From the NCBI GenBank assembly GCA_947652665.1, contig CANTDZ010000009.1:1-45211 (forward strand): DNA of 45,211 bases. The letters are read 5' to 3'. Shown piece after piece: positions 25,199 to 32,592 of this stretch (positions are counted from its first letter, which is position 1; the number at the start of each line of letters is the position of its first letter). Below the pieces are notes generated by a model. That model saw only the letters and a list, made by a program, of their open reading frames with translations, was not told the DNA's origin and searched no databases. The stretch is from an uncultured Clostridia bacterium. Its GTDB lineage: Bacteria > Bacillota > Clostridia > Oscillospirales > Acutalibacteraceae. Both the position numbers and the translations under genes were made by a program.

Positions 25199-26578
25199 AT
25201 GGAGCAGGAGCGAACGGCCGCCGCCATAGCCGCACGGGAGCGCTGGGGCGAGAACCCCCGTGCCTTTGTGCGCACTTACGGCTGCCAGCAGAACGTAGCC
25301 GACGGGGAGAAAATAAAAGGCCTTCTCATGGAGATGGGCTTCGGCTTTACCGAAAGCGCCGAGGAGGCGGACTTTATCTTATTTAATACTTGTGCCGTGC
25401 GGGAACACGCGGAGGACCGGGTGTTCGGCAATGTGGGCGCGCTGAAAAACCAGAAGCGCCGCCGCCCCGAAGTGATGATTGCCGTGTGCGGCTGCATGAC
25501 CGAACAGTCCCATGTAGCCGACCGTTTGAAGCAGAGCTTCCCCTTTGTGGACATCGTCTTCGGCACCGGGGCCATCCATCGCCTGCCCGGACTGATGCTG
25601 GAGGTACTCACCCAGTCCAAACGGGCGTTCCTGCGGGGTTGCCAGGACGAGGCCCAGCTGGAAGGCCTGCCCATCCGCCGGGACGGCACCAGCCGCGCCT
25701 GGGTCACGGCCATGGTGGGGTGTGACAATTTCTGTTCTTACTGCATTGTCCCCTATGTGCGGGGCCGGGAGAGAAGCCGGGAGCCCGGTGCCATCCTGGA
25801 CGAGTGCCGGGGCCTTATCGAGGCGGGGTACAAGGAGATCACCCTCTTAGGGCAGAACGTGAATTCTTACGGCAAGGGCCTGGCAGGCGGCGTGGATTTT
25901 GCGGGGCTTTTGCGGGAGCTGGACAAGATTCCCGGCGACTACCGCATCCGCTTTATGACCTCCCATCCCAAGGACGCGTCCGAGGAGCTGTTCCAGGTGA
26001 TGGCGGAAAGCGAGCACATCCCGCACCACATCCACCTGCCGTTCCAGTCTGGCAACGACCGGGTTTTGACGGAAATGAACCGCCGCTACACCCGCGAAAA
26101 ATACTTATCTTTAATAAAGACAGCGCGCCGCCTGATGCCCGACATCACCTTTACGTCAGACGTAATCGTGGGCTTCCCCGGCGAGACGTATGAGGAATTC
26201 CAAGACACCCTGTCCCTTGTGCGGGAGGTGGAGTTCTCGAACCTCTTCACCTTTATCTATTCCCCCCGGGTGGGCACGAAAGCCGCGTCCATGCCCGACC
26301 CTGTATCCCACGAGGAGAAGACCAAGTGGTTTGCGGAGCTTTTGCGGGTGCAAGAGGAAATCGCCGCCAAGAACTGCCGGGCCCTGGTGGGCACAAAACA
26401 GCGGGTCCTGGTGGAAAGCGTCAACGAGAAAAACGGACTTTTGCAAGGGCGCACGTTAGGCAGCCTAGTGGTAGATTTCTCTGGCAGCCCGGAGCTGGTG
26501 GGGGAGTTTGCCTGGGTGGAAGTCACCGAGGCAAAGGGCTGGACGCTGAAAGGAACGGAAATAAAAGGGGGGACGTAG
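25199..26578 (+). CDS. miaB: tRNA-2-methylthio-N6-dimethylallyladenosine synthase MiaB
   Basis: A 459-residue methylthiotransferase. The N-terminal MTTase domain has cluster cysteines Cys29 (YGCQQN), Cys65 (FNTCAV) and Cys99 (GCMTE); the radical SAM domain has Cys175-x3-Cys179-x2-Cys182 (CDNFCSYC) followed by VPYVRGRERSR; a C-terminal TRAM domain ends the protein. It adds a methylthio group to i6A37 in tRNAs reading UNN codons, using SAM and a second 4Fe-4S cluster. AAGGAG precedes the ATG. miaA, which makes the i6A substrate, is in the same gene run. The RGRERSREP motif fits MiaB rather than MtaB or RimO. Confidence 0.96.
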   Translation: MEQERTAAAIAARERWGENPRAFVRTYGCQQNVADGEKIKGLLMEMGFGFTESAEEADFILFNTCAVREHAEDRVFGNVGALKNQKRRRPEVMIAVCGCMTEQSHVADRLKQSFPFVDIVFGTGAIHRLPGLMLEVLTQSKRAFLRGCQDEAQLEGLPIRRDGTSRAWVTAMVGCDNFCSYCIVPYVRGRERSREPGAILDECRGLIEAGYKEITLLGQNVNSYGKGLAGGVDFAGLLRELDKIPGDYRIRFMTSHPKDASEELFQVMAESEHIPHHIHLPFQSGNDRVLTEMNRRYTREKYLSLIKTARRLMPDITFTSDVIVGFPGETYEEFQDTLSLVREVEFSNLFTFIYSPRVGTKAASMPDPVSHEEKTKWFAELLRVQEEIAAKNCRALVGTKQRVLVESVNEKNGLLQGRTLGSLVVDFSGSPELVGEFAWVEVTEAKGWTLKGTEIKGGT

Positions 26579-26579
26579 C

Positions 26580-27134
26580 ATGAATGTTTTACTCATGAAC
26601 ATGACCTTGAAAAAATACGGAGCCACCCAGGAAATCCTGCAAACCCTGCAGGACGCCGCCCCTGAAGGGGCCCAGGTGGAGATGGTCTGCCTGGGGGACT
26701 GGGACATTCATTACTGCAAGGGATGCAAGGCCTGCTATACGACCGGCCAATGCTTTTGGCAGGACGGCATGATTCCGTTGATAAACCGGCTGCAAAAGGC
26801 CGACGTGGTGGTCATGGCGATCCCTTCCTATTGGGCGGATGTGCCGGGAATATGCAAATCTTTCATTGACCGCTGCACGCCTTACGGCAACACCAATCCG
26901 GATTCTAACCGTCCCCGCCTGGGGGAAGGCAAGCGGTGCTACGGTATCGCCCTGCGCACCGGCACACGGCCTATGGAATGCGAGCACATCCTGGCTTCTA
27001 TTGAGCACTGGTGCGGGCACATGGGCGTGGAGTATGCTGAAGGCGTTTATTTCTGCCAGATCGAAGATAAATCGGATATCGAGCCCCACAAGGCGCTCTT
27101 GCGGGAGAAGGCCAGGGCTTGGTTTCGGGAATAG
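26580..27134 (+). CDS. Iron-sulfur flavoprotein (NADPH-dependent FMN reductase fold)
   Basis: A 184-residue flavodoxin-like protein. The fold begins at MNVLLMNMTLKKYGAT (FMN phosphate loop) and contains IPSYWADVPGICKSFIDR (flavin ring region). Cys46-x2-Cys49-x2-Cys52-x5-Cys58 matches the compact cysteine motif of Isf-type iron-sulfur flavoproteins, so a 4Fe-4S cluster beside FMN is predicted. Isf proteins transfer electrons and in some organisms reduce O2 or peroxide. Start one base after the miaB stop, so it is translationally linked to miaB, itself an Fe-S enzyme needing electrons. The electron partner is inferred from position only. Confidence 0.82.
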   Translation: MNVLLMNMTLKKYGATQEILQTLQDAAPEGAQVEMVCLGDWDIHYCKGCKACYTTGQCFWQDGMIPLINRLQKADVVVMAIPSYWADVPGICKSFIDRCTPYGNTNPDSNRPRLGEGKRCYGIALRTGTRPMECEHILASIEHWCGHMGVEYAEGVYFCQIEDKSDIEPHKALLREKARAWFRE

Positions 27135-27162
27135 AATAAAAATTATCAGGAGGACATAAAAA

Positions 27163-27570
27163 ATGGATATTATTGAAATCACACGGGAGCTTGGCAAAAA
27201 AATGCAGGAGGAGCCCTGCTACATCACCATGCGCGCCGCCCAGCAGGCCTGCGACGACGACCAGAGTCTGCAGCAGGCCATTGGGGAATTTAACCTCAAG
27301 CGCATGGCCATCAACAACGAGGCCCAGAAGGACGAGCGCAACGAGGAGACCTTAAAGCGCCTCAACGAGGAGTTCCGGACGGTGTACGCGAAGATCATGG
27401 AGAACGAAAATATGCAGAAGTATAATGAGGCCAAGGTGGAGTTCGACGCGCTGCTGCAGCGCATTACGGGCATCATCGGGCTGTGCGCCGACGGCGAGGA
27501 CCCCGCTACCTGCGAGTATGAAGCGTCCTGCGGCGGCGACTGCTCGGCCTGCGGAGGCAGCTGCCACTAA
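27163..27570 (+). CDS. YlbF/YmcA (RicF/RicA)-family protein with cysteine-rich tail
   Basis: A 135-residue helical protein of the YlbF/YmcA family (about residues 5-105: coiled helices with QQACDDDQSLQQAIGEFN and RLNEEFRTVYAKIMENENMQKYNEAK). Its place just before mutS and behind miaB matches ymcA (ricA) in B. subtilis. The last 28 residues hold six cysteines (108, 117, 123, 127, 130, 134) in a Gly-rich tail. In B. subtilis the RicA-RicF-RicT complex binds 4Fe-4S clusters, partners RNase Y and affects competence, biofilm formation and sporulation. The tail suggests metal or Fe-S binding here too. Whether it is functionally RicA or RicF cannot be decided. Confidence 0.82.
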   Translation: MDIIEITRELGKKMQEEPCYITMRAAQQACDDDQSLQQAIGEFNLKRMAINNEAQKDERNEETLKRLNEEFRTVYAKIMENENMQKYNEAKVEFDALLQRITGIIGLCADGEDPATCEYEASCGGDCSACGGSCH

Positions 27571-27598
27571 GATGCTGGAAGGGGAAGGGGGAACATCT

Positions 27599-30208
27599 GT
27601 GACCAATTACTCGCCGATGATGCAGCAATATTTTGAGACGAAGAAAAAGTATCCTAACACGATACTTTTCTTTCGCTTGGGGGATTTTTATGAGATGTTC
27701 TTTGACGACGCCGTGACAGTCTCCCGGGAGCTGGAGCTGGTGCTCACCGGCCGCGCCTGCGGGGGCAACGACAAGGCCCCCATGTGCGGCGTGCCCTACC
27801 ATAGCTGCGAGGGCTACATCGCCCGGCTGGTGGAGAAGGGCTACAAGGTGGCTATCTGCGAACAGATGGAGGACCCCAAGGCCGCTAAAGGCATTGTCAA
27901 GCGGGAGATCGTGCGGGTGGTCACCCCGGGCACGGTGGTGGAAAGCAGTATGCTCGACGAGTCCCGCAACAACTTTATATGCTCCCTGTGCTACCGTCCG
28001 GGCAGCATGGGCCTGTGCCTGGGGGACGTGTCCACCGGCCAGCTGCTGGCCGCCCAGGTAAACCTGCCGGATGTAAACGGGCTCGTGCACGCGGTCATGA
28101 ACCGCCTGAGCCGGTATTCGCCCCGGGAAATCCTTCTTGACCCCCAGTCCGCCGAATTGACGGAGCTGGGGGACTTTATCAAAGAGCGCTCCGGCGCCGC
28201 CGTAGAGGTGCTGGACGGGGGGCTCTATGAAGACCTGGGGGAGGCGGAAAAGGGCGTGTCGGCGCAGCTGGGCGGGCAGTCCCTGCCGGAGCTGGGCCTC
28301 AAGGGCAAGCCCTTGGCGGTGCAGGCGTTGTGGGCGCTGTTCCGGTATCTGGACGGGACCCAGATGCGGGGCCGAGAGCGCATGACCACCTTGGAGCTTA
28401 TGGAAGACGGCTCGTTCATGTCCCTGGATATGAACGCCCGGCGGAACTTAGAGCTCACCGAAACCATGCGCAACAAGGAGCGCCGGGGCTCGCTTTTATG
28501 GGTGCTGGATCGGACGAAGACGGCCATGGGCAAGCGGCTCATCCGGTCGTGGCTGATGCAGCCGCTTTTAAGCCCGGCCCAGATCACCCTGCGGCAGAAC
28601 GCCGTGGAAGAGCTGGTAAACGACCGCCCCCTGCTGGACAGCATGGTCGAGCAGCTGACGGGTATCTACGATCTGGAACGCATCATGAGCCGGGTAGTGT
28701 ATGGCTCGGCCAACGCCCGGGAGCTGCGGTCGCTGGGGGCGGCCATTGGGCGGCTGCCGGGGCTCAAGGCGCTTTTGGCGAAGGCAGGGGCCACGCTCTT
28801 TAAGTCCCTGGACACGCAGATTGAGGGGCTGGAGGACATCCCCGACCTCATCGACCGGGCCTTTGTGGACGACCCGCCCTTCTCCATCCGGGAAGGCGGC
28901 ATGATCCGTCCCGGCTACGACCCGGCCCTGGACGAAGTCCGCCACGACCGGGACGGGGGCAAAGACCTCATCGCCGCGGTGGAGGCCCGGGAGCGGGAAC
29001 GCACAGGTATCCCCAAGCTAAAGACCGGCTATAATAAAGTATTTGGCTATTACATAGAGGTTTCCAATTCCTATAAAAACCAGGTGCCGGAGGATTACAT
29101 CCGCAAGCAGACGCTGACAAACGGCGAACGCTTCATCACCCCGGAGCTGAAAACCTTGGAGGATCGCATCCTGGGGGCCAGCGACCGGGCCATCGCTATG
29201 GAGGGCCGCCTCTTTGAGCAGGTGCGCGCCTACGCGGCGTCGGCGCTGGGGCGCATACAGGCGGCGGCCAGGGCCGTGGCGGTGCTGGACGTGCTGTGTT
29301 CCTTTGCGGCGGTGTCCGTGCAGAACGACTACACCCGCCCCGTGGTGAACATGAGCGGCAAGCTCTACTTAAAAGACAGCCGCCACCCGGTCGTAGAGGC
29401 CCTTCTGAAAGACGCGCCCTTTGTGCCCAACGACGTGGACATGGATATGGCGGACAACCGGGTAGCCATCATCACCGGGCCCAATATGGCTGGCAAATCG
29501 ACCTATATGCGGCAGATTGCCATTACCGTGATTATGGCGCAGATCGGCTGTTTTGTGCCGGCGCGGGTGGCGGAGATCGGCATTGTTGACGGCATCTACA
29601 CCCGCGTGGGGGCTTCAGACGACTTGTCGGCGGGGCAGTCCACTTTTATGCTGGAGATGACCGAGGTGGCCGATATCCTCAAGCACGCGGGGCCGAACTC
29701 GCTGGTGATTTTCGACGAAATCGGCCGGGGCACGTCCACCTTTGACGGCATGAGCATCGCCCGGGCGGTGCTGGAGTATGTGCACGACAAAAAACAGGTG
29801 GGCGCCAAAACCCTGTTTGCCACCCACTACCACGAGCTCACTGCCCTGGAGGAGGCCCTGCCGGGGGTGCGCAATTTCAACATTGCCGTGAAGAAGCACG
29901 GGGACGACATCACGTTCCTACGGCGCATCCTGCCGGGCGGGGCGGACGACAGCTTTGGCATTGAAGTGGCCAAGCTGGCCGGCGTGCCCGATCGGGTTTT
30001 GAAACGGGCCAAAGAGGTTCTGGCCGACCTGGAAACGGGCGGGGCCCCGAAAGCGCGTCCCCAGCCTCGCAAGGAGGAGCCCGTGCAGCTGACCATGGAC
30101 TCGGCGGACAGCCGGACCCTCTCGAAGCTGCGGGGCCTGGACGTAAACAATATGACGCCTATGGAATGCATGAACGCACTTTTTGAGCTGCGTAAAATGC
30201 TGGACTGA
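27599..30208 (+). CDS. mutS: DNA mismatch repair protein MutS
   Basis: An 869-residue MutS. It starts with the mismatch-recognition domain, including the Phe30-Tyr31-Glu32 wedge (GDFYEMFFDDA), and continues through connector, lever and clamp domains (NSYKNQVPEDY near 505) to the ATPase: Walker A GPNMAGKST from Gly627, Walker B DEIGRGTSTFDG and a C-terminal helix-turn-helix. It binds mispairs and loops and recruits MutL. GTG at 27599 is preferred because GGGGGAA lies seven bases upstream and the protein then begins VTNYSPMMQQYF as in homologues; an ATG at 27572 is only two bases after the previous stop. mutL is displaced 2.4 kb downstream. Confidence 0.97.
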   Translation: MTNYSPMMQQYFETKKKYPNTILFFRLGDFYEMFFDDAVTVSRELELVLTGRACGGNDKAPMCGVPYHSCEGYIARLVEKGYKVAICEQMEDPKAAKGIVKREIVRVVTPGTVVESSMLDESRNNFICSLCYRPGSMGLCLGDVSTGQLLAAQVNLPDVNGLVHAVMNRLSRYSPREILLDPQSAELTELGDFIKERSGAAVEVLDGGLYEDLGEAEKGVSAQLGGQSLPELGLKGKPLAVQALWALFRYLDGTQMRGRERMTTLELMEDGSFMSLDMNARRNLELTETMRNKERRGSLLWVLDRTKTAMGKRLIRSWLMQPLLSPAQITLRQNAVEELVNDRPLLDSMVEQLTGIYDLERIMSRVVYGSANARELRSLGAAIGRLPGLKALLAKAGATLFKSLDTQIEGLEDIPDLIDRAFVDDPPFSIREGGMIRPGYDPALDEVRHDRDGGKDLIAAVEARERERTGIPKLKTGYNKVFGYYIEVSNSYKNQVPEDYIRKQTLTNGERFITPELKTLEDRILGASDRAIAMEGRLFEQVRAYAASALGRIQAAARAVAVLDVLCSFAAVSVQNDYTRPVVNMSGKLYLKDSRHPVVEALLKDAPFVPNDVDMDMADNRVAIITGPNMAGKSTYMRQIAITVIMAQIGCFVPARVAEIGIVDGIYTRVGASDDLSAGQSTFMLEMTEVADILKHAGPNSLVIFDEIGRGTSTFDGMSIARAVLEYVHDKKQVGAKTLFATHYHELTALEEALPGVRNFNIAVKKHGDDITFLRRILPGGADDSFGIEVAKLAGVPDRVLKRAKEVLADLETGGAPKARPQPRKEEPVQLTMDSADSRTLSKLRGLDVNNMTPMECMNALFELRKMLD

Positions 30209-30220
30209 GAGGAAAAAGCA

Positions 30221-30976
30221 ATGGAAAATTATCAAGATATTAACGCCCGTACCGTCGACAGCTGGGTGGAGGAGGGCTGGGAGTGGGGCAGGTCCATCTC
30301 CCACGAAGACTATGCGAATGCCCAACAGGGCCGCTGGGACGTCCTGCTGACCCCCACGAAGCCCGTGCCTCATGAGTGGTTCGGGGACTTAAAAGGCAAA
30401 AAAGTGCTGGGCCTGGCCAGCGGCGGCGGGCAGCAGATGCCCATCTTTGCCGCGCTGGGGGCCGTGTGCACGGTGCTGGACTACTCCCCCAAGCAGATCG
30501 AAAGTGAGCATAAAGTCGCCGAGCGCGAGGGGTATGACATCCGCATCCTCCGCGCCGACATGACCAAGCCCCTGCCCTTTGAGGACGGGGAGTTCGATTT
30601 GATCTTCCACCCGGTCTCCAACAGCTACGTGCGGGAGGTAAAGCCCATTTTCAAGGAATGCTTCCGGGTATTGGCCCCTGGCGGGGTGCTGCTGTGCGGG
30701 TTGGACAACGGGGTGAATTTTATGTTCCCCAACGAAGACAGCCGCGAGGAGCTGTGCACCTTCCCCTTCGACCCGGTGACGAACCCGGATCAGCGTGCCA
30801 TGCTGGAGGCTGAAAACGACGGGATGCAGTTCTCCCACACCATGGAGGAGCAAATCGGCGGCCAGCTGGAGGCGGGATTCCGGCTGACCCATCTCTATGA
30901 GGACACCAACGGGGAAGGGACGTTCCACGAGCACAACATACCGACTTTTTTGGCCACACGGGCGGTAAAGGAGTAG
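30221..30976 (+). CDS. Class I SAM-dependent methyltransferase
   Basis: A 251-residue methyltransferase. SAM motif I is VLGLASGGGQQMPIFAALG (about 61-79), with the acidic residue of motif II in VLDYSPKQIE, motif III DMTKPLPFEDGEFDLIF and post-motif LAPGGVLLCG. It resembles UbiE/Methyltransf_11 small-molecule methyltransferases common in Clostridia. It starts 13 bases after mutS and is followed after 3 bases by the diiron-like protein, so the two are very likely co-translated. Substrate unknown. Confidence 0.85.
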   Translation: MENYQDINARTVDSWVEEGWEWGRSISHEDYANAQQGRWDVLLTPTKPVPHEWFGDLKGKKVLGLASGGGQQMPIFAALGAVCTVLDYSPKQIESEHKVAEREGYDIRILRADMTKPLPFEDGEFDLIFHPVSNSYVREVKPIFKECFRVLAPGGVLLCGLDNGVNFMFPNEDSREELCTFPFDPVTNPDQRAMLEAENDGMQFSHTMEEQIGGQLEAGFRLTHLYEDTNGEGTFHEHNIPTFLATRAVKE

Positions 30977-30979
30977 CCT

Positions 30980-31702
30980 ATGGTCGATCTGCTGGCGCTG
31001 GAAAAGGAGCGTTTTGAGGGCTTCACCTACGAAGACTGGGCCCGGTATTTTGCTGAAAACGACAAGGCTCGCCTGGTGCAGGACTTTTCCCGCGAACCCG
31101 CCCTGCCCTCCCATGTGCGCAAGCGCATTTTCCCGTCCATCGGGGCTTTCCGGCAGGGGGAGGCTTCGGAGGGCCGTTACCTGCGGGCGGCAGCAGAGGG
31201 GTTTCCCGTGCCGGGCTGCGCAGAAGCCATCGGCCTTTTCATTAAAGAGGAAAACTGGCACGCCGCGTATCTGGTGCGGTTCATGGAGTACCACGGGGCG
31301 CCCCCGCCCAAGCCCTCCCGGCTGGACAAGGTGTTCCGCTGGCTGCGGCGTCTGGGAGGGCTGCGCTGTCAGGTGACGGTGCTGGTCACGGCGGAAATGC
31401 TGGCCCTCACCTACTATGACGCCCTGGGCCAAGGGAGCGGCTCCCCGGCGCTTAGCGCGGTGTGTGGGCAGATGCTCCGGGACGAAGGGCCCCATGTGGT
31501 GTTCCAGTCGCATACCCTGCGGCATTACCGGAACGGGCCGGGTACAAGGCTCCTGCGCCGGGTGCTGATGGACGGGACGGCTTTGGCCGTGTGGGGCGCG
31601 TGCCGGAAGGTCTACCGGGCCGGAGGGTATGGGTTTGCGCGGTTCTGGAGGGAAAATAGAGGTTATTTGGAGCAGTCTATCGCCATAACAAGGAGAAAAT
31701 AA
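30980..31702 (+). CDS. Ferritin-like (diiron ligand pattern) protein of unknown function
   Basis: A 240-residue, mostly helical protein that I do not recognise as a named family. It contains a spaced set of carboxylate/histidine motifs as in ferritin-like diiron proteins: Glu61 or Glu64 (QGEASEGRYLRAA), Glu91-x2-His94 (EENWHAAYL), Glu139 (VTAEMLALTYY) and Glu169-x2-His172 (DEGPHVVFQ), i.e. E...ExxH...E...ExxH. A further His178 follows. Hydrophobic stretches around 130-148 and 192-203 suggest membrane proximity but no clear transmembrane helix. The start is 3 bases after the methyltransferase and the stop overlaps the next start (TAATG). A redox enzyme such as an oxidase/hydroxylase is possible; this is inference. 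Confidence 0.65.
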   Translation: MVDLLALEKERFEGFTYEDWARYFAENDKARLVQDFSREPALPSHVRKRIFPSIGAFRQGEASEGRYLRAAAEGFPVPGCAEAIGLFIKEENWHAAYLVRFMEYHGAPPPKPSRLDKVFRWLRRLGGLRCQVTVLVTAEMLALTYYDALGQGSGSPALSAVCGQMLRDEGPHVVFQSHTLRHYRNGPGTRLLRRVLMDGTALAVWGACRKVYRAGGYGFARFWRENRGYLEQSIAITRRK

Positions 31703-32157
31703 TGTACAATATCATAAAGCTTAGGGAAGCCCCTGCCCTTGCGGACGCCGCAGCCCCGTGGTTCCACGAAAAGTGGGGTATCGACGAAGCTGCCTACCGG
31801 GAGAGCATGGAGGAGTGCCTTGCAGGCAAAGCCCCGGTTCCCCAGTGGTATGTGTGCGTGGAGGACGGCGCGATACTGGGTGGCCTGGGGGTCATCGAAA
31901 ACGACTTCCACGACCGCAAGGACCTGGCCCCTAACGTGTGCGCCGTGTACACCGAGGAAGCCCATCGGAAGCGAGGGATTGCCGGGGCTCTGTTGGATGC
32001 CGTGTGCAAGGACATGGCGTCGCTGGGCGTGAAGACGCTGTACCTGCTCACCGACCACGACAGCTTTTACGAGCGCTACGGCTGGGAGTTTTTCTGCATG
32101 GCCCAGGGCGACGGGGAAGAAGAACCTTCCCGGATTTACCGGAAAATTACAGAATAG
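31702..32157 (+). CDS. GNAT-family N-acetyltransferase
   Basis: A 151-residue GNAT. The core is ILGGLGVIENDFHDR (strand 4 area), NVCAVYTEEAHRKRGIAGALLDAVCKDM (acetyl-CoA loop RKRGIAG at about 93-99) and YLLTDHDSFYERYGWEFFC, typical of the C-terminal Y-x-x-x-G-W/F segment. It transfers an acyl group from acyl-CoA to an amine; the substrate is unknown. Its ATG overlaps the stop of the diiron-like gene by one base, so translation is coupled. Confidence 0.88.
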   Translation: MYNIIKLREAPALADAAAPWFHEKWGIDEAAYRESMEECLAGKAPVPQWYVCVEDGAILGGLGVIENDFHDRKDLAPNVCAVYTEEAHRKRGIAGALLDAVCKDMASLGVKTLYLLTDHDSFYERYGWEFFCMAQGDGEEEPSRIYRKITE

Positions 32158-32165
32158 AGGATAGT

Positions 32166-32570
32166 ATGACCATACGATATGCACAACCCGAAGATTTAGA
32201 AATCCTGGCCGCCCACGACCACCACATCGCCCGGGAAGAGCTGCGGGAGAGCATCCGGCGGGGCTGGGTGCTGATGCTTTGGGAAGATAAAGAGTTTTTA
32301 GGCTGGCTGCGTTTTAACCTTTTTTGGGACAACACGCCGTTTATGAATATGCTCTTTTTGCTGGAAGGCCGCCGGGGCCAGGGACTGGGCGGCCGGCTCG
32401 TGGATTTTTGGGAGCAGGAAATGAAGGCCCGGGGCTATTCGGAGGTGCTCACCTCTACCCTCTCCAACGAAGCGGCCCAGCATTTTTACCGGGCCCACGG
32501 GTATGCGGACTGCGGTTCCCTGCTGCTGCCGGGCGAGCCGTTGGAGATACTTTTCCGGAAGGAACTATAA
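32166..32570 (+). CDS. Second GNAT-family N-acetyltransferase
   Basis: A 134-residue GNAT, shorter than the first. Landmarks are TIRYAQPEDLEILAAHD at the N terminus, LLEGRRGQGLGGRLVDFWEQEM (acetyl-CoA loop RRGQGLGG) and STLSNEAAQHFYRAHGYADCG, the usual FYxxxGY close. Start set at 32166 (9 bases after the previous gene, with AGAGGA upstream); the frame is open much further upstream, but that part only overlaps the first GNAT. It is not a recent duplicate of its neighbour, since the two sequences differ widely. Substrate unknown. Confidence 0.85.
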   Translation: MTIRYAQPEDLEILAAHDHHIAREELRESIRRGWVLMLWEDKEFLGWLRFNLFWDNTPFMNMLFLLEGRRGQGLGGRLVDFWEQEMKARGYSEVLTSTLSNEAAQHFYRAHGYADCGSLLLPGEPLEILFRKEL

Positions 32571-32592
32571 TTTTAGAAAGGCAGGCGCGAAA

